64,000 nucleotides of DNA from Zychaea mexicana (Eukaryota > Mucoromycota > Mucoromycetes > Mucorales > Lichtheimiaceae). The DNA lies in assembly GCF_025766255.1 (NCBI RefSeq), contig NW_026516675.1, positions 558,001 through 622,000 of the forward strand, read 5' to 3'. Below are positions 33,859 to 47,287 of this stretch, piece by piece (position 1 is the stretch's first letter; each line of letters begins with the position of its first letter). The position numbers and the translations under genes are program-made. The notes under the pieces are model-generated. The model was given only the letters and a program-made list of their open reading frames with translations, was not told where the DNA came from and ran no database searches.

Positions 33859-35431
33859 GGCGTTGATATGTATTATAATTTAGAGAAAACCAAGAAAGAT
33901 TATGAGCCAAATAAGATAATAAAAACAAAGGGACGGATATGGGACGAAATTTTTATAAAAGAAAGAAAAGAAAGGGGTGGTTGAAGAGTTGTGGAAGGAA
34001 AAAAAAGTGCGAAAGGAGAAAAAGAGGAGAGAGAGAGGGGGGTTGTCTTTTTTGCACCCAACGAAATAATTCATCTTGGGTCGGGTTTCACTGGCAACAA
34101 GCCCAAAAACTCGCTTGATATGATGCTGTTGCTGTCTCGCCGATGGAGAGTAATAGTTGTAAATGTCTCTATTATGCTCGTCCTTCCATTCGCCTCCTTC
34201 TCTTTATTTCTCGCAGATACCTCCTTTCTGATTATCCAAGGTCAGTAATGTCTTTTGCAGATATACTTGCTCCTTATGATCTATCTATCCTTCATAAGCA
34301 CTATCATAAAAATAAATACAAGTGACATGTGCTTTGGGACATTTATTGTAAGCACAGAGTGGCGGCGGGATGAATGCTAAAATTAGAAAACGAGGCTAAC
34401 CCATAATGATACACTACACGGTCGGAAGTTCATTCGCCGACACACAATTGCTTTATGATTACCAGGAACCCCATTATATTAACCTACTTATTACCTCGGA
34501 TAGTTTATGATCTGTACACAATCTGGCACATGGTGCTTGTCAAACATTTCACCTACACCTCGTGTTGCTGTTTTACTTTTGGTGGTAATCTGATGATGGT
34601 GATGAAGATATCAGAGAACTTGTCGTATTAAGTAGGGGAAAACAGTTCGAGTAATATAGGGTTGTCCATGGCAACAACTTGTCCATTTGTGCGTTGTCAT
34701 GGTCGTAGATTGTTGCTATAGCAACCCTCATAGTAAATATGGTAGCATGAATTCATGTTTGCCTGTCTGTCACGCTCCCTTCTGTAAATATAACTCAGCA
34801 AGCAACTATATAGTAGGTATATTCTTGCCACCATCAATGATACTCTAAAACTGCTGTGTTTGTTTGCCATATGGAAAAAGGGGGATTCTCGTTCTTTTCC
34901 CAAATAAAACTGAAAGAAGCTCTGCTGCTTTTGAAACGTTTTGTATGATTTCTAATGCCATGAAATGATTTGTAGCGGTGACCCAGTACTGAGAGACTAG
35001 ATTAAAGCTCATGATGATACGGAAAATGTTTATAGGTACAGCTAAAAGCACCTCCATTGCATTGTATGCGTGCCGTTGCGTGTCAAAACGGCATAATGTA
35101 GTTTGTGTATGTGAAAGGTAGCATTGAACTCAATTAAATAGCATAATACTCTTTGAAAAAGCTGTCAGATTATCTTTATCTTTCCAGCTCCTGCCGATTG
35201 AAAAATTGCATAGTAGAGGGATGATGTTGAGGTTATACATTTAACAACGCATATGCTAGCATGACACTACATACTTTCTGATGCACCCAAAGAACACAAC
35301 TTCAGACAATAAATCAGTGCGCCATAAAAAATAATCAGTGCGATTGTTTTAACATAGAATGACATCATGCTTATTGAGAATTATATACTATATGGGGTGA
35401 GTCTGTATACAAGGTATCTAAGAAAACTGGC
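33859..35431 (+). other. Intergenic between divergently and convergently placed minus-strand genes
   Basis: Holds the promoter of the TBC gene at its left end (purine-rich, 33940-34050). Rest AT-rich; no frame with motifs and no RNA gene recognised. Confidence 0.5.
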
Positions 35432-35913
35432 TTAAATGTCCGGGGGAGTGTGTATCTTTCGCTTGTGCGTCAATACGGCAATGACAGTGGTATATACAAC
35501 GATGATTAAAATGCAAACGACCGGGACGATAAATCGAAACAGTTGGACTGGAGAACATGATAATCTTTACTCGAGAAGAGGAGAAAAAAAAACAGATAAA
35601 TATTTTATGCAAACTGTCCCATTTATATCGCAAACGCTCTTCTGTCGACCTCTCTATCTCAGTTTTTTCCTTACCTGCTAAATGAAAGTGTACTTGATTT
35701 CCTGTTATGTTCAGGCATATAATACGGATCTTCATCGTCGTCATCGCTTTCAACATAAGTTGCAAATTCATGAGCTTCTTCTTCGTCTTCTTCGTCATTG
35801 CCATCATTCGTTTGTACCGTTGTTGTTGTCGTTGCACTGTAATTAGTTTTACTACTATTTTCTCGTAATGCGATCGGACCATAATCATTGTCGACATTGT
35901 TGCCTCTTGGCAT
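35432..35913 (-). CDS. Small acidic protein with a C-terminal membrane anchor
   Basis: Exons 35913-35675 and 35564-35432 join in phase 2 across a gtaagg donor and aaag acceptor, giving about 123 residues. The first part (MPRGNNVDNDYGPIALRENS) is followed by a strongly acidic stretch (DGNDEEDEEEAHEFA; ESDDDDEDPYYMPE). Exon 2 supplies one hydrophobic helix, FIVPVVCILIIVVYTTVIAV, and a short basic tail LTHKRKIHTPPDI. This is the layout of a tail-anchored or single-pass type II membrane protein. No family recognised. Without exon 2 the frame ends at the splice donor, which is why a simple ORF search misses the membrane segment. An in-frame ATG further upstream (36000) would add a basic 30-residue leader. 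Confidence 0.55.
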
Positions 35914-36106
35914 TTTGTAAAAGTTATGCAAAACGAGAAGAAGGAGAGAGAAAGTGTGAAACTCCGGTTTGCCCTTGCGTGTGAACTTTCGACGCTTCAA
36001 CCATGATGCATTGAGTCGTCACGCGTTCAAATAAAACCTACTTTTTTTTAAAACCTTGAACGTTTACTTTTTCTTAATTACTCGTATATAGATAATATAT
36101 AAAACC

Positions 36107-38721
36107 ATGTCTGGCCATGTTATTTATGCATGCGCCTGCCTTAATATCAAATTGCACTTGGCCAACAAGTATCTATTGGATAACCATCTCAACGATCGAG
36201 CCGAATGCTTTGTTCGACTAGACGATCCTTCAGTAGAAGGTCGACAATTCGAGCTTGGCATGGGTGGTGTTCAAGCTGTAAGTTGTTACAAGCATATATG
36301 TATAATTGATTGGGTCTTTATTGTTTGAAGAGAAGAGAGAGAAAAAGAAAGAATAACGTGAGGGTTCGAGATTGTTTGTTAATAAACTGACATTTCAAAA
36401 AAAGGAATACAACACACTCATGGCAACTCGGTTGATTGGCAACAGCCTTTCATGGATGACAGTTAGTTGTCTCAATTGCTCGACGGGCAATGTCTATTCA
36501 ATACAGCGAGCTACGAATACCAATGAGCGTTTCACAGAAACGTATCCTGTCGATATTCACTCTCTTTACCGAACTGGCGATCGCGTTATTATCCATGATA
36601 ACACTGTGGTATGTCTTTTACAACAAGTGCTTCTATGAGCAACAACAACAAGGTCAAAGGTAAACACATAGTTGCTAATAACGTTTACTCTTCTTTTTTT
36701 TTTTTGAAAAAAAAAAAGTACGGTAGCGACATTGACAAGATCAAGCAACGACAAAATTATTCACACAACTTCCATATCGTTCTCAATACCGATACAGCAG
36801 TATTACAAAAGAAAAACGCAGAATTTGATGGTATGATATATTTGGCAAAGGCGAGAAAATGTATGTGTTGTTGCTAATTCTATAATCCTTTAACATTTCA
36901 GACAATAGTAATAGTAGCAACAACATACCAGGCGATCTGTATTCACAACACGGTCAACTTCGACAGATTCTGGAAAAGACGTTAAAACAAATGCAACAGT
37001 CGACCGAGCAACGGATTAAACAGTTCCAACAAGACCAACTCCAGCAATTGGAACGTGCATCAACACAAGCCAAATGCGACCGTAATTTCTTATGGCAAAA
37101 GATTTTAGAAGCTTCGAGAACGGTGAATGAAGAAAAGCAGTTGAGAAAGCGATTATCTGATCCAGAGCATCAGCTAGCAGAAATCGGTGGTCACGTTCGG
37201 TTCGCCGAACAACAACAACAAGCACCCTCTTCCTCGACAGCAAGCTCGTATAATGCAACACGACCTATAGTACAGCATCATCAACAACAACAACCGATTT
37301 CGACATCTTCGTTTATTACGCCTGCATCATTAAGGAAATCGAGTTTTGCATTGGATGAACGTGTCATTACGTCAAGTTGGAAGAATACGAGTCATCTTCA
37401 TCATCAGGGTTTAGGAGGAGGATTAGGTCAAGGTGAGTAAGAAGACGGTTAATCCGAAAAAAAGAGGGCTCATATGGGCGATATAAAAGATGCTGGGTGA
37501 TCGTTGTTTAGCTAACAAATTTATAATATAGACAACGACAGCAAAGACGTTGATAGCCACGATGCAACATTATCGGATCGCGATAATACCGATGATGATC
37601 ACGAGGATGATGGGAGCGATGATGGGCTTTTTGATCTGGATGAAGAAATTGATAATGAGGAGGAGAATGAGGATATTACACAAGAATCATCAAATGGTGG
37701 TGATAAGCATCATCAGCAGCAAGCCACTGAGAGCAACAATCATAATAATACCCATACTACTGCTACTGCTACTTCTAGTATGAGTGCAAGTTACCAAGGA
37801 TCCTCGTTTGACTGGTCCAAAAAGCGGAAATCCAATACCAAGTATTTAACAACCTATGAAGAAGATGACGATGAGGAACCAGAAAGTCGGACAAGACGAC
37901 TCCAAGATCGTGGCAATGGTAAGAGCGCTATCTTTTATTTGTATTATTGTAAACCCCTACAAAAACCACGTGTGGGATTATTAAACTTTTTCTTTTTGTT
38001 GGAAGCAGATACGCTATCAACATCCGTTTCAGCCTACGCCACATCCATGCCGATTGCCATCAGCCATAATAACGATAGTAGTTTCAGCGACGCCATGAAA
38101 ACCATGGCCAACAACGAAAAAAGCAAAGCGGTCAATCCAGCGGATCAAGATCCTACGATCAATAATAGTAGTGCGACAGCAACATCATCCAGTATGCAAA
38201 AGAATGATGCGCAACAGAACAACAAGGAATACACCATTCCTACAGGATCCTCTTTGGTATCAAGAACACAGGCATATGATCAATTTTCGCTTGCTGATCA
38301 AGAAGCCTCGAAACTGTTTCCAACAGCCTATCTAGAACGACGACGCAAATCGGTTGCGGCGACAGGCGCTACGCCTCGGCCTCAATTGGATAGTCTGATA
38401 GGGCAATCATTGGATACACGACAACGACGACGATCACCTTCCATCACGGCAACAGCAGCACGAAACAACCATAGTAGTTATAATAATAATAATAATACCA
38501 GCAGTAGCAATTCATTTATTGCATCAACAACAACGGATCAGTACTTATCACGACAGCAGCAGCAGCAACAACAACACCATGAATCAAATTCAGATGATGA
38601 GCATCAAGTGGGACCGATGGTGCCGCCTCATATTTTGGCGGCTAGTACCTACACGGACGAAACCGAGGAATTGTTTGGGGCTGTACCTCGTAGTAATACC
38701 TGGCGCAAAACATATGATTAA
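36107..38721 (+). CDS. Unrecognised protein: N-terminal Cys-pair domain, coiled coil, Q/N-rich tail
   Basis: Exons 36107-36277, 36405-36608, 36719-36830, 36902-37432, 37532-37918 and 38009-38721 join in phase (about 705 residues). The N-terminal 120 residues look folded: MSGHVIYACACLNIKLHLAN, then EYNTLMATRLIGNSLSWMTV and SCLNCSTGNVYSI. The CxC and CxxC pairs suggest a zinc-binding beta fold. A Q-rich coiled coil follows (QILEKTLKQMQQSTEQRIKQ). The rest is disordered and low complexity with an acidic patch (LFDLDEEIDNEEENEDI) and clustered basic/serine motifs (RRRKSVAATG; RRRSPS) that could be phosphosites. The C-terminus is PRSNTWRKTYD. I do not recognise the family; the conserved ends with a variable middle suggest a scaffold or regulator, but that is inference. 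Confidence 0.75.
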
Positions 38722-39008
38722 GCGGACAGTTTTCCATATATAAATGCAATAAACACACATGTAAAGACGCGGGAAGACGAGGACTGTCACTCTGTAAAAG
38801 AATATATTTACTACTACTAATACATCCTTACAAAAACCCAAGGTTATCTTCTTCTAATTCTTTTCTTTAAACTTTGAATGACATGGGGAGATAAAAAAAA
38901 ATTACATGTGATTAAATAAAAACTGAAGAAATGGATAAGTAATGATGATATATGATAATTACGATATATATGAGATGTGTGTGCGTGTAGGGTATATAAG
39001 GGGGCTCT

Positions 39009-40236
<1,228 letters not shown>

Positions 40237-40654
40237 TTGCAGAGTTATTTGGAATCGGGCGAGAAATGAAAAAGGTAAGACACACCTTTGTTGTTGTCAA
40301 CCCTGTGTTGGTGCGATAGAGTCAGAGTGCAAGGCAAGTCTGGTAGTTGAGGCGAAACAAAAAGAAAAAGAGAAGAAAAAGAAAAGAGGGGAGAGGGGGG
40401 AAAAAGACAAAACGGAAACTCATATTAAAGATAACGGATTACAAAACGTGCTTTTTCGAATCGCTGCAGGGTCTTGCAGCTTGCAGCAGAAGCAGCAGTA
40501 GTAGTAGTGGGTGGTAACAACTTGTAATAACAGCAGGCAACTCTGGATGATGAATCTCAGCAAAAGGTTTTTTTATTCTTTACTATATGCTTATCACTAA
40601 AAAAAAGTTATCGTCATCATGCAAAGTACTAGTTGGTTGTTGTTGTAATAATAG

Positions 40655-40689
<35 letters not shown>

Positions 40690-40740
40690 GCTGGAAATGG
40701 TGTTGTTTCAAAGAAAGGGTATACATCTTATGATAGGATT
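40237..40740 (+). other. Intergenic with a (TA)n microsatellite
   Basis: Promoter side of Ras and 3' side of the MHR regulator. Contains a purine-rich stretch (40355-40420) and a TA dinucleotide run at about 40654-40684. No gene seen. Confidence 0.6.
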
Positions 40741-43700
40741 TCAATTATACGTTATTGTTGTAGTTGGATACGGCACGAAATAATTTTGTAAATCATCGCC
40801 TCCCGGAGCAGCAAGAGCAGCATTTGACACTGCTGCTGAAGAACCAAACATCGGCATCATCATTGTTGTTGTTGGTAGGATATTCTGATAATTGGCCTGT
40901 GTGGTCATTGTAGTGTTCACGACGGTAGTAGCTGCGTCCATCGTACCGTCACCCAAAGTGCCAGTAGTCACAGCTGGCTCGTCCAGAATCATTTCTATAG
41001 TTGGATTAAAGTAGATGGGTGTTGCTGTTGTGGTATCCATTGCTTGAGAAGCTTGAGCAAGAAATTGGGTGTTTTGAAGAAATTGCTGTAGATCGTATTG
41101 GTTGTACGATTGTTGCTGTTCTCCTGATGCTGATGATGATGATACTACTGGAGCTGATGGTGTCGTCGTCGCCGCCGTTGGTTGTTGATGCTGCGAATCT
41201 TGAAAATGCTGGAATTGTTGCTGTGCTTGAAATTGGAATTGCGGGTTCTGTTGCATGATTTCGTGCTCAGGAATAATCGGCTGCTGGTACTGCGGTTGTT
41301 GTTGTTGTTGAACAAATGTGGTTTGTGGTTGTTCTGCTGGTGTGATTGATGTTGGAATCGAGTGCGGAATATAGCTAAATTGTTGTTGCTCTCCATTATT
41401 ACTACCTCCACCAAAAGATGGAGTATCAATGGTCGAAGCAGTCGTAAATACGCTGTTTGAAGGAGACAATGCCGTTGCAAACTGGAAATCCTGTTGTTGT
41501 TGTTGTTGTTGTTGCTGTTGTGTGGGTGGCTGTAGTTCTTTTTGTTGCTGTTGTTTTCGTGACGACGTCTGGCAACGTTTCTTATTACGGTGTTTAGCCT
41601 CTTTGTTATGTGAGCGACCAACAGATTGTTTTCCACCACCACCACCACTACCAGCAGCGGCAGCAGTTGTAGCAGCTGATGAGGATGAGGATGATCCAGG
41701 TGTGACTGCAATAAACTTGTTGACTTTATTGCCGTTTCCGTTGCCACCGCTCTTGAGTGAAGGACGTGATGATGCCATCAAGGGTGGTGTTCTCATAGGT
41801 ATCGTGTCCCCTTGGGTTTCGCCAGGTTGTGGTTCGTTGAATGCAACGTTGAAATCATTATTGTTCGTTATCATGAATACCGTTGATGATGAAGTAGAAC
41901 ACGAAGATGGCGTTGGCGGCAGCGATGGATCAAACAGAATTTGCTGGAGTGACTTTGACTGTTGTTGGACCGAAAAGGCGGGTGATGATAGTGAAGAAGA
42001 GGATGCATTGTCAGGTACCATGACTGTGGCTTGCTGCATCATTTGAACTTGAGCATTCGCGTAATCCGACAAAATAGGGTCAGGTCTTGCTTCAAATTGT
42101 CTGTTTAAAATGTCCATGGTTGCTGTAAGCAAGTTCTGTTGTTGTTGTTGTTGCTGCTGCCCGGAGGACTGCAACTTGTTCATCACGACGATGCTTTGCA
42201 AGAAGCTGAACTCGCCATGGGTAGCCCATTGTCGATCGGCCGTGTACGACGCGTTCATCAAATGAACACGCGTCGCTGTAAGCAATGTATACAGGATAAT
42301 CGCCGATCGATTGACCATGTATTGCAGATCCTGGGATGATAGCTCAAAAGCCAATTGGGTGACAATGATGGCTGCTTGTGCGCAAATGTCAAACGACGGT
42401 TTCGACTCGCCGTTGCGTTTTGAGGTGCTGCTGTTGGGTACGGCATTGTCCACATAGGGTTGATGCAACAAGACCAAAAGCGTATGCAGCACCAGTTGCT
42501 TCATTCTCTCAAATTGCTGTTGCGCGAGATTGGTGATCTGTTCATAGCCTCGTTTGGCGTCTTTGATCAAAGAAGCAACCCATGAGTCCAAAGTGGATAG
42601 CATGGCTTCTTGATGCTGATTAAGCAGTGCGGGGGGGGGGGGGAAATTGTGAGTCTTTTGTACAAGTGTATGTGTGAGACAGTTACTTTACCAAAGAGGC
42701 AATTCGGTGCTGGCCGGAGTGGGCCGAATAGTTGAACCGTATGATACGACCGACGACTTTGCTGACATCGATCAAAAAGGTAAAGTTCCGCAAGTACTGC
42801 TCTGTCTCCGGGTAACTGGTTTTCTCGACAAATGACAGTTTCGGTAACTGCACGCCTCTGTTGTTGTAAATCATCGATTAGAGATCCGACCCCCCATCTA
42901 TTTGTAAAATGACCCCAATCACAAAAGAAAAAGAGTTAGACTTTACATGTCTTTTTCCTCAAAGGTAAACGGACGGCCGTACGTGAGGCTCATGAGACGA
43001 TCCGTGGTGAACGCAGCCCAAAAGGCTCGCACAGCGAGTTCTTGGTCAGCCGAGTCAGGTGCGACGTTGCACAGCTTGTGGATACCCAAGTCGGTGACCA
43101 TCCGGAAGGCCTCACCCGCCAAGAGCCAGGCGTAAGAGACATGTGGACGCTGCCGAATCTGCTGGAGATATTCGACCATCAATAACAGCGCTAAAACGCT
43201 CGAGATGCACGGGTATCCAGAATACTCGTCGCGATAGGCGACGGCTTGTTGCATGAATTCGTTGCCCATGGTATGCAGACGGTCGTCTTTGCTAGCGTAG
43301 CGCGAGGCAAGGGCAAACAAGGCGTAAAAGAACAGTGGCGACAAGAAGCAGCACATACTGCTATCATTGTTGTTACTGTTGCTGGCACCACCACCGCCAT
43401 TGTTGTTGCTATTACTAGGATTCGCATTATCAAAGATGGCTCGACAAAAATTGAGTTGTTGTTGCATCGTGATCTTGTCCAGCAAGGGTATGCAAGTGTG
43501 GACGTGCTCATAGTACAAGTCCAACAATCGGGTCTGCTCTTCCAAAGTGAGCGAGGTGGGCGGCCAAGACCGTGGTACAGATGGGTATAATCGTTCTTGT
43601 GGGTAACCGGGGGTTTTGGTCGGACTGTACGCTGGCTCTTGTATGTACTGACCATAGGGTAGCATGCCGTCCACGTTCCATTTTTCTGCCCGATAAGACT

Positions 43701-44090
43701 GTTGTTGCTGTTGCTCTTGTTCTTCTGGAGGTGGTGATGGTGGAGACACTCTGCCTCTGCTTTTCTATTTTTTTTTTTTTTTGGTTGCCGTCGTCGTCGT
43801 CGTCGTCGTCGTTGTCATCGTCACCGCCGTCGTTACGTTTTTTATCAATAATCGAATCGTTTTTATTCGTGTCTCTCTCTCTCTCCCTCGCTCTCCAAGA
43901 TAAAACTCACTTTGGACTTATTATTCGGACCCGCGTATTCAAATGTCTTTACATTCAAACCCAAACCCGTGTGCTGCTGAAGATGCTTTTGCCAATGTCT
44001 AAATTTCTTTAGCATGAACTTTGCACCCGGGTTTAGTAATTCCTGCGAGGGGAACCCTAGCCGCTTCATGGGAGCGAATTGAGTGTCCAT
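40741..44090 (-). CDS. Fungal-specific MHR (Fungal_trans) transcription regulator without a visible Zn2Cys6 cluster
   Basis: Exons 44090-43911, 43764-42947, 42857-42692 and 42615-40741 join in phase (about 1010 residues). The middle homology region is clear: LTLEEQTRLLDLYYEHVHTC with IPLLDK, then SPLFFYALFALASRYAS, SYAWLLAGEAFRMVTDLGIH, and RAFWAAFTTDRLMSLTYGRP. The N-terminus, MDTQFAPMKRLGFPSQELLN then MLKKFRHWQKHLQQ, contains no Cys-x2-Cys-x6-Cys cluster. Only about 390 bases separate the ATG from the neighbouring eS7 stop codon, and I see no cluster-coding exon there. The C-terminal half is disordered and Q-rich, as in activation domains. So it may act through partners, or use another DNA-binding surface. 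Regulon unknown. Confidence 0.88.
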
Positions 44091-44482
44091 GGTTTACTGG
44101 GTATGTTGGGTGGGAAGAGAAATAGACCAGTGAAATAAAAAAGAAAGAAAGAGAAAGAGAGGAGTTGTTTAGCGCGTGTGTGTAAATGTGCGTCTATGTA
44201 TCAGGATGAGGAGGTCCCACCACCTCCACTCTGTCCATTAAAGTAAAGGTACCACCCTCCACTCTGTCCACTCTAGTAAAAGGTACCACCCGCAGAGAAA
44301 CGCTCCAGCCAACCAACGAAAAGCAGCGCTCGCTCGTTTGTTACATTGCGCAACGACGCTGTTGTTTATGAAACACTTGGAATTCCCATCACCCACCCAA
44401 AACGGTTGGCAAGCACAATAATAAATCGTTTCCGCTTCTTCTTTTTTGTTCCAGATGTAGCTTTTTTTTTTTATTATTTCTT

Positions 44483-45387
44483 CTAAAAGACTTCGGCAAC
44501 AGCAGGGAACTCAAAGACAACAGCCTTGCCAGTCAGCTTCTTGTAGACGGCAGAGAAAGTCTCGAGCTTGTACTCCAAAGAGGTGGCGTCCTTGGTATCC
44601 AGGAAACTAGAAAACAATTTCCATGCCGCTTCAATATTCCTCGAGTCATGCGCATGATATTGCAATGTAAATATGTATCTATATGACTTACGCCTTGATC
44701 GTCTTGGAACCGTCGACCTTGACACGCGTACGCTTGCCAACGAGCTCAGTAGGATAGACCATATCGTCAAGGATAGCATCGTGAACAGCCGTCAACGTAC
44801 GGGATCGAGGACGAGGTTGCTTGGGGTTTTCACGACGCGTAGGCTTGGGAAGGATGCGGCGTTGGGCAACAAAGACAACATGACGGTCAGAAAACTTCTT
44901 TTCCAGTTCACGAGTGAGTCTAAAAGAACGTAGTGGGATGTGTGTGAGAGTTTTGTGTAAGTGTCAGAGAAGAGGAAAAAAAAACCTTAAAAAAAAAAAA
45001 GAGAGACGGCCGACGGGGCTGAGGGGTGTGTGTATGCATGATTTTATAAAAGTTGCGGGATCTAACCTCTGTTGGATCTTGTGATAAGCCTGAAGCTGAG
45101 GAACAGGCACGAAGATCACAATGGCCTTCTTACCACCACCAAGCTCGACCTAAAAACCCGAAATAACACTTTTATTTTTTAATCGTTTCCTGAAATTCAT
45201 TCCTTTGTTTATTAAAAGTGCTCTGAGGAAAACATACCTCCTTGGCACTAGCAATGCTGAGAGGACGCAATTCCTTCTTCAATTCAGGAACATTGTTCTC
45301 AATGTCAACAAGGGCCTGAGCAATGTTGAGCTCAAATGCGTCGACGGGCTTAGCTCCTGCGAGCTTGGTGATCTTGTACGAAGCCAT
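44483..45387 (-). CDS. RPS7: 40S ribosomal protein eS7, four exons
   Basis: Small-subunit ribosomal protein. Exons 45387-45238, 45149-45067, 44919-44692 and 44606-44483 join in phase. The protein starts [20 protein letters not shown] and continues [80 protein letters not shown] and [20 protein letters not shown], ending [10 protein letters not shown]. Length is about 194 residues, the normal size. Codon use is more C-ending than in neighbours, as expected for a highly expressed gene. The 5' flank holds pyrimidine-rich CCATC repeats (45465-45580), possibly a promoter element. Confidence 0.97.
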
Positions 45388-46671
45388 TATTCTTCACAAA
45401 TCTGTTCCATTAGTGAGAATGTGTTGAGTAAACAGTTTAACAACTACAACCCCCCCCCCAATCCATCCCATCTGTTTCCCCAATCTCATCCATCCACTTT
45501 CATCCATCCGTTCAATCCCATCCATCATCACTTTCACTCCTATCCATCCACAGTGTGTTGCAGTCCATCCGTCCCATCCATTTGCTACATACAGGGTCAT
45601 ACCTTGGAAATGGGGGGTGGTTAGAGATTGGTTTCAATGTGTGTAACTCATTGGCATTTTACCGGACCTTCCCGTTTTCGGTAAATTGGTTTTGCCGCAT
45701 TAACAAAAAGGCAAACAAAAGCATTACCCCACACATATGCATGGGAGAACAATTACTTGCTATGATATACACACACACACTTTTTTTTTGGATCTGTCTG
45801 CATTTATCGGTACGAATGATAAATGTGTAGATACTGTAAGATAAGGAATAAGCAAAACAGTAAAAGAAAAAGGATAACTCAATGTACTACGCTGACCATC
45901 GCTTGACATAAGTGGCCTTGAGCTTCTCACCAGACTTGAGTTTGTTTACGCGTTCTGCGTATACACGCATCAACATGTAGTATGTATGATATGTATCGGT
46001 ACATCACGACAGACTAGAAAGAATAATCATATCATATCATTTTTAGTAAGCCGTTCGGCTTACAGAAATTCACTTGAAGACAAAGCTGACGAGCAACAGT
46101 ATGATATGGATGCTATCTACCGTATGCAATAACGATTAATTTCCATTAGATTGGAACGGCTTGTCGAAAGCTGTAGCCGTCGGTCGTCGTGTATAGTTCG
46201 ACCGTGGTCATAACATTACCATTTGTATGCGTACGATGCCTTGCACTCTTCATATGAGCACTACTGTACACTGATCGCAGTATCACCATACTATCCGAAT
46301 AACCAGCGGCCCTGCTACTACAACTTTATTCAGAACTGAATCTGGAAATGGAATACAGACACTTGGATGGTAGAGTAGATGGACACTTGGTGGTGCTTCA
46401 ACTAAAACTTGTTTCCCTGCGTGCATGCCTTGTGAGCAGGCAGAACGACTGAAATTCGCTTTTACGACCAAAAAACAACAAACGTGTCACTGCAATGCTT
46501 AAAGTAATTTTTATAATTGTCTATATAGCTGCATATAACAGAAAATCTATTGAAACCAAAAGGAAAAAAACTACAAGTCTGTACTAACCCGCAACGTTTC
46601 TTTTGGTAGACAACTTTCGTTATATATACATGATTGAATGAACTAAAATTTTGTGACTATATAGTTTGTAG
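45388..46671 (+). other. Intergenic; CCATC-rich tract and one coding-like exon
   Basis: 45465-45580 is rich in CCATCC repeats next to the eS7 start. On the minus strand, about 45960-45885, a segment after a cag acceptor reads RVNKLKSGEKLKATYVKRWS and ends in TAG, which looks like the last exon of a small gene, but no upstream exon could be matched. Nothing else is recognised. Confidence 0.35.
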
Positions 46672-46806
46672 CAGAACCCACGCCGTTTCTACTGTCCATA
46701 CGAGAAATGCATTAGCTCAGACATCATCAGGAGGAGGCATGTAACGTACCAAGCATCATTATCCACAATTGCCTCTGCAGTACAAAAGGCGTATAACCAG
46801 CTCTAG
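46672..46806 (+). pseudogene. Solitary relic of the CPYxxC zinc-finger module
   Basis: After a tttgtag acceptor-like site the frame reads NPRRFYCPYEKCISSDIIRR then RHVTYQAS and stops at 46804-46806. FYCPYEKC matches the finger start FYCPYKSC of the duplicated exons at 27338-28605; the second histidine spacing is lost. It is a single decayed copy 18 kb from the gene. Confidence 0.45.
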
Positions 46807-47287
46807 GAGGGAGAAGAGGGGGAAGGTTTCGAGGTTGAGACACGTCAAGCGTCAAGTCAACTAACCCTGATTCATATCGTAAGCATATCGTTTGATCGTG
46901 ATACTGTACTCTGCTCCGTGATTTTGATATTGAGCTACAGTGATATAAAAAAAAATAGGCCGTCTTCAATACTATCTGCTTGGAGAAGCTCGTATTGGAT
47001 AGGATAGCAATGTCTATCTTCATTGCTCAAAATGTGCCTTTCCTTTAATTTCAAGTTTACGCTGCTGCTGATCATTATCATTTCATGATCGGAACGAACA
47101 ATAAAGCAGAGTGAGAGTGCGTGCCTGAAAAATCTCGGGAAATGAGAGAACAAGCTGATACTGAAAAAAACGTTGTGTAATTTACATTAAAGCATCATTT
47201 AGTCGAGCTGCTTGCTTTTTTTCTCCTTGCTTTTTTTACTCCATAAAAGTAACAAAGCTGTCTAGAGAGCAAACAAAACCCACAGCG
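46807..47287 (+). other. Intergenic, promoter side of Afi1 gene
   Basis: No gene seen. T-rich stretches near 47215-47235 precede the Afi1 start codon. Confidence 0.5.

Noticed and set aside
36361..36380. Possible tRNA B-box (GGTTCGAG)
   Set aside because: No A-box, acceptor stem or cloverleaf around it; it lies in an intron of the coiled-coil gene. No convincing tRNA was found elsewhere in the window.
41429..42046. 205-codon + strand open frame rich in cysteine
   Set aside because: Reverse reading of CAA/CAG-rich Q-tract exons in the MHR regulator; the poly-C run is a translation artefact.
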